From the NCBI GenBank assembly GCA_015488125.1, contig WFOJ01000179.1, positions 1 through 9,545 of the forward strand: a DNA stretch of 9,545 bases, given 5' to 3'. The stretch comes from Mariprofundaceae bacterium (GTDB lineage: Bacteria; Pseudomonadota; Zetaproteobacteria; Mariprofundales; Mariprofundaceae). This document shows positions 6,877-9,545 of this stretch, piece by piece. Under the pieces are notes generated by a model, which was not told where the DNA came from, did not search any database, and saw only the letters and a program-made list of their open reading frames with translations. The position numbers were made by a program, and so were the translations under genes. Positions within the stretch are counted from its first letter, which is position 1. Every line of letters starts with the position of its first letter.

Positions 6877-7854
6877 ATGATGGTTGTTCTCCTCCGATTA
6901 CTGCTGATGCTGATGGTTGCGCTGCTTCCTCAGACAGCGCTGGCTGTCGTGACGCAGGCGGACAGGCAGGCGCTGATTGCCACTGTAGTGAAGGAAAGCG
7001 GGCTTTCTGATGCTTATGTGCGTTCGATTTTGATGCAGGCGGATTATCTGCCGTCGGTGATTCGTCGCATCACCACCCCTTATGAAAACAAGCCTTATGA
7101 GCAGTATCGTCAGTTATTTGTCAATGAACAACGCCTGCAGGCAGCGCGGGATTACCTCCGGCAACATCGTCAGGTGTTTGATGTATGTGAGCAGCGTTAT
7201 GGCGTTCAGCGTGAAATGATTGCTGCCATTCTGGCCATGGAAACCCGTTTTGGCGCTTTTATGGGCCGGGATCGCGTGCTGGATGCCTTGTTTACGCTGG
7301 CTGTGGGTTACCCAAAGCGGGCGAAATTTTTTCGCGGAGAACTGGTTGCCCTGTTGCAACTGGCGCGGGAAGAACATTTGGATATTCATCAGCTAAAAGG
7401 CTCGTATGCCGGGGCTTTTGGCGCCACCCAGTTTATTCCGACATCATACAGGGCGTATGCTGTGGACGCTGATGGTGATGGGCGGCGTGATGTATGGCAT
7501 ACACCGGCAGATATTGTGTGCAGTGTCGGCAATTATTTCCACGCTCATCACTGGGATGCTTCGCGCCCCGTGCTGCAATGGCTGCCGAATCAGAAGGCGT
7601 TGCGTGATATGCGGGTGGATCGTTTGAAACACTGGCGTACTTTTTCCGCTATCGCGCCTTTATTGCCAGTAAAAGCTGCCAACTGGCATGCCGATGACAG
7701 GGTGAATATCATTACAGGCGGAGCGGGTGCAGGGCGTGAGCTGGCACTGGTCCACTATAATTTTTATGTGATTACACGTTGGAACAGAGCCTTCCATTAC
7801 GCCATGGCCGCCAGTGAACTGGCGGCCGCTATTGCGCAACAAGGAGGATACTGA
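6877..7854 (+). CDS. mltB: MltB-type lytic murein transglycosylase (GH103)
   Basis: This wall enzyme cleaves the MurNAc-GlcNAc bond of peptidoglycan non-hydrolytically, leaving 1,6-anhydro-MurNAc ends. The 325-residue precursor opens with a hydrophobic signal peptide that probably ends at ALA (about residue 23), with no lipobox Cys. It would therefore be soluble periplasmic rather than a lipoprotein like E. coli MltB. Family marks are catalytic Glu122 in AMETRFG, SYAGAFGATQFIPTSY, an EF-hand-like calcium loop (Asp197, Asp199, Asp201, Asp205) ending in VW, and C-terminal YNFYVITRWNRAFHYAMA. Two ATGs stand in tandem (6877 and 6880); the ribosome-binding site is weak for both. The stop shares a base with the next start (TGATG), and an RlpA pair follows, as mltB-rlpA clusters often do. 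A soluble SltB-like paralog name is also possible. Confidence 0.92.
   Translation: MMVVLLRLLLMLMVALLPQTALAVVTQADRQALIATVVKESGLSDAYVRSILMQADYLPSVIRRITTPYENKPYEQYRQLFVNEQRLQAARDYLRQHRQVFDVCEQRYGVQREMIAAILAMETRFGAFMGRDRVLDALFTLAVGYPKRAKFFRGELVALLQLAREEHLDIHQLKGSYAGAFGATQFIPTSYRAYAVDADGDGRRDVWHTPADIVCSVGNYFHAHHWDASRPVLQWLPNQKALRDMRVDRLKHWRTFSAIAPLLPVKAANWHADDRVNIITGGAGAGRELALVHYNFYVITRWNRAFHYAMAASELAAAIAQQGGY
7841..7847 (+). promoter_or_regulatory. Strong ribosome-binding site AAGGAGG for rlpA-like gene 1
   Basis: A near-perfect anti-16S match lies inside the last codons of the mltB-like gene, 6 bases before ATG 7854. It supports this start and efficient translation from the shared transcript. 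Confidence 0.85.
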
Positions 7855-8372
7855 TGCATTGTTTAAGGCGAACGCTGTTGCTTGCCTCATTGCTCGTGCT
7901 GCTGGCATCCTGCGCCAGCACATATCCACCTGCTGGCAATTACAATAACCAGTCTTATGCCGCTCCTGCTCAGCGTTTGTGCGGACCGGCTTATCCTTAC
8001 GATGCAGCAACGCTGAAGAGGTTGCAACAGCCTTATGAAATGTTCGGGCAGTGGTATTATCCGATCAATGATCCGCAGGGTTTTGTCGAAGAAGGAATAG
8101 CGGTGTGGTATGGCGAAAAATTCGACGGCAAACCCACGGCAAGTGGGGAAATCTTTGATATGACGAAGATGACCGCCGCCCACCCGGCCCTGCCCATGAA
8201 CACTTGTGTAAAAGTAACAAACCTGGAAAATGGCAGCTGGGTGGTTTTGCGCATCAATGATCGCGGGCCGTTTAATGATATGCGGGTGATTGATGTATCA
8301 GAAGCTGCGGCGAAGTTTTTGGGCTTTTATCGTCAGGGGACGGCCCATGTGCGCATTGAGGTCTTGCCATGA
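7854..8372 (+). CDS. rlpA: RlpA-like septal ring lytic transglycosylase lipoprotein, copy 1 (no SPOR domain)
   Basis: This is a 172-residue lipoprotein precursor. The signal peptide ends in lipobox LASC (Cys20) with Ala next, which fits sorting to the outer membrane. A short linker leads to a double-psi beta-barrel domain (about residues 75-170): WYG, PTASGE, FDMTKMTAAH, VKVTN and RINDRGPF. Glu99, His110 and Asp136 have the same spacing as the residues I recall as needed for activity in Pseudomonas aeruginosa RlpA (E120, H131, D157), where the enzyme cuts peptide-free glycan strands. The protein ends right after the barrel, so the C-terminal SPOR domain that targets classical RlpA to denuded septal glycan is missing. 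It lies between the mltB-like gene and a second RlpA. Specific activity is inferred. Confidence 0.9.
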   Translation: MHCLRRTLLLASLLVLLASCASTYPPAGNYNNQSYAAPAQRLCGPAYPYDAATLKRLQQPYEMFGQWYYPINDPQGFVEEGIAVWYGEKFDGKPTASGEIFDMTKMTAAHPALPMNTCVKVTNLENGSWVVLRINDRGPFNDMRVIDVSEAAAKFLGFYRQGTAHVRIEVLP

Positions 8373-8376
8373 GGAG
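8372..8376 (+). promoter_or_regulatory. Ribosome-binding site AGGAG deciding the start at 8384
   Basis: AGGAG lies 7 bases before ATG 8384. If translation began at the upstream in-frame ATG 8369 this site would be inside the gene, so 8384 is favoured. The upstream ATG would add five residues (MRRNS), also compatible with a signal peptide. Confidence 0.65.
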
Positions 8377-8383
8377 AAACAGC

Positions 8384-9439
8384 ATGTCCAAATCCATTGC
8401 CCGATTGGCAGTTGCTGGCGGTATTCCCTTTTTATTGCTCATGGTGCTACTGACAGGGGGGTGCGCCATCACCCAGCCTCCAGGAGGAACGCCCTATGCG
8501 GCCAACAGTCCTCAGTGTCTGTGCGAATGTCATCCTGCGCGTGGCTCCTATACAGTGCAGGTGCGGGTTAATGGCCAGCGAGCTAGTTGCGCTTGTCGGT
8601 GTGATCAACAACGCGGCTACTACAGTTACTGGGCGAACGCTGACGGCAGCGCCGCCACTCTTCCTGCTGTCGCAGACCGGACGCGCCCTGTTGGCAGCCA
8701 TGCCTATCGGGGAAAGGCGCCCACTATGACTGCTCCACCTGCTCAATCCGGCCTGCCACCAGTGATCAGTTCGCGTTATCCATCGGCAACAATAACTACG
8801 CCGGGTGTACCAGCGGTTAGCGCTGTGGGTGTTCCGGCATCTGGCACCACGGCTGTGCCGACAAAATCAACAGCGCCATACCGGGTGGCCGCCAATGATT
8901 ATGCGAATGTTCGCCGGGATGCCCTGCGCAGTGCCAAACGCAGAAGTCTGCTGCGCAAAAAACGATCATCTGTTGCCAAGCACCATACCAAGCACCGCAG
9001 TCAAAAAACGGATCACAAGGGCAAAACAACGGGGAAGGCGACTACAAAGCCATCCTCTGCCAAAAAGAAAACAGGCGGCAACAAGGGTAGCAAGAAATAC
9101 AAGGTACTCGGCAAATGGTATTACCCTCTGGATACAGCCATCGGCTATAGTGAAGTTGGCATGGCCTCCTGGTATGGCAAGCGTTTTCAGGGCGCACCAA
9201 CGGCCAGTGGTGAGAAATTTGATATGAATAAACTGACGGCTGCCCACCGCACGCTGCCTTTTGGCAGCAAGGTGAAAGTAACCAATATTGAAACCGGCAG
9301 CAATGTGATTGTACGCATCAACGACCGGGGGCCATTCTCCGAAGACCGCCTGATCGATGTGTCAGCGGCAGCGGCTGACCGCCTGGGCTTTGGTGGCAAG
9401 GGTATGATCAAGGTGAAAGTTGAGGGTGTATCGGATTAG
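8384..9439 (+). CDS. rlpA: RlpA-like lipoprotein, copy 2, with CxCxC pairs and a basic linker
   Basis: This is a 351-residue lipoprotein precursor: a signal peptide with lipobox-like TGGC (Cys27, Ala next). It is followed by a Cys cluster CLCEC (45, 47, 49), a beta-like stretch, and a mirror cluster CACRC (69, 71, 73). A Pro/Ala/Thr-rich stretch (about 100-170) comes next, then a very basic linker (177-240, about 29 K/R/H in 64 residues), then the RlpA double-psi barrel (about 245-348). The barrel keeps Glu277, His288 and Asp314 and is about 57% identical to copy 1 by hand alignment (61 of 107 positions). There is no SPOR domain. The basic linker could bind anionic wall or lipopolysaccharide groups, and the Cys pairs could form disulfides or hold metal; both are inferences. 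The start could be 8369, which overlaps the copy 1 stop by 4 bp. Confidence 0.88.
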   Translation: MSKSIARLAVAGGIPFLLLMVLLTGGCAITQPPGGTPYAANSPQCLCECHPARGSYTVQVRVNGQRASCACRCDQQRGYYSYWANADGSAATLPAVADRTRPVGSHAYRGKAPTMTAPPAQSGLPPVISSRYPSATITTPGVPAVSAVGVPASGTTAVPTKSTAPYRVAANDYANVRRDALRSAKRRSLLRKKRSSVAKHHTKHRSQKTDHKGKTTGKATTKPSSAKKKTGGNKGSKKYKVLGKWYYPLDTAIGYSEVGMASWYGKRFQGAPTASGEKFDMNKLTAAHRTLPFGSKVKVTNIETGSNVIVRINDRGPFSEDRLIDVSAAAADRLGFGGKGMIKVKVEGVSD

Positions 9440-9442
9440 GAG
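9439..9442 (+). promoter_or_regulatory. Ribosome-binding site for recA
   Basis: GGAG starts on the last base of the rlpA-like 2 stop codon and lies 7 bases before GTG 9450. It decides the non-ATG start of recA. Confidence 0.75.
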
Positions 9443-9449
9443 CAAACAG

Positions 9450-9545
9450 GTGACGGACAAGAACAAGGCCAAAGACAAGGCGCTGGATACGGCGCTGGCA
9501 CAAATTGAGCGGCAATTTGGCAAAGGCACGGTCGTGCGCATGGGC
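9450..9545 (+). CDS. recA: RecA recombinase, N-terminal fragment cut by the window edge
   Basis: Only the first 32 codons are present, from a GTG start. The segment KALDTALAQIERQFGKG followed by TVVRMG matches the N-terminal polymerisation helix and first strand of RecA, which forms filaments on single-stranded DNA for recombination and stimulates LexA self-cleavage. The ATP-binding core lies beyond the window. The gene begins 10 bp after rlpA-like 2, so it probably shares its transcript or has a promoter inside that gene. No LexA-type CTGT-N8-ACAG site occurs in the gap; the lone ACAG at 9446-9449 has no partner half-site. Confidence 0.93.
   Translation, partial: MTDKNKAKDKALDTALAQIERQFGKGTVVRMG

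Noticed and set aside
8369..8383. ATG at 8369 as the start of rlpA-like copy 2
   Set aside because: It gives a neat ATGA overlap with copy 1, but it lacks a good ribosome-binding site while ATG 8384 has AGGAG at 7 bases. Not fully excluded.
9440..9449. LexA box before recA
   Set aside because: ACAG is present at 9446-9449, but the matching CTGT at the required distance is absent (GATT instead).

Overview
The window is a gene-dense stretch, almost all on the + strand, of a Gram-negative proteobacterial chromosome at roughly 53% GC by eye. The outer-membrane setting follows from a secreted MltB-type lytic transglycosylase and two RlpA-type lipoproteins. HisZ indicates a species that uses the short-form HisG/HisZ ATP phosphoribosyltransferase. 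Gene content and order suggest a gamma-, beta- or zeta-proteobacterium. Zetaproteobacteria (Mariprofundus-like) is my best guess, from memory of protein style only and with low confidence. Nothing looks like a phage, insertion sequence, CRISPR array, tRNA or rRNA.

Region 1 (1-3439) is biosynthetic: the 3' three quarters of serA (serine), hisZ (histidine) and purA (AMP branch of purine synthesis). serA and hisZ overlap by 4 bp, and purA follows after 63 bp. Region 2 (3478-5333) holds trxB, thioredoxin reductase, and a fructosamine-kinase-family protein, possibly for deglycation.

Region 3 (5334-6814) starts with the largest non-coding gap (153 bp). It is followed by two overlapping genes that I regard as the least understood part. 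One is a DUF6765-like protein with an HxxxDxxxH motif reminiscent of zinc-dependent phospholipase C/GPI-PLD folds. The other is a 102-residue protein with a CCxxHD motif like the phospholipase A2 active site. They form a candidate uncharacterised lipid-hydrolase-like pair.

Region 4 (6877-9545) is a tight, translationally coupled run: mltB-like, rlpA-like 1, rlpA-like 2, then the first 32 codons of recA. The wall enzymes would act on septal or lateral peptidoglycan. Both RlpA paralogs keep the E/H/D catalytic set but lack a SPOR domain. The second carries two CxCxC clusters and a very basic linker. recA begins only 10 bp after rlpA-like 2, with no visible SOS operator in that gap.
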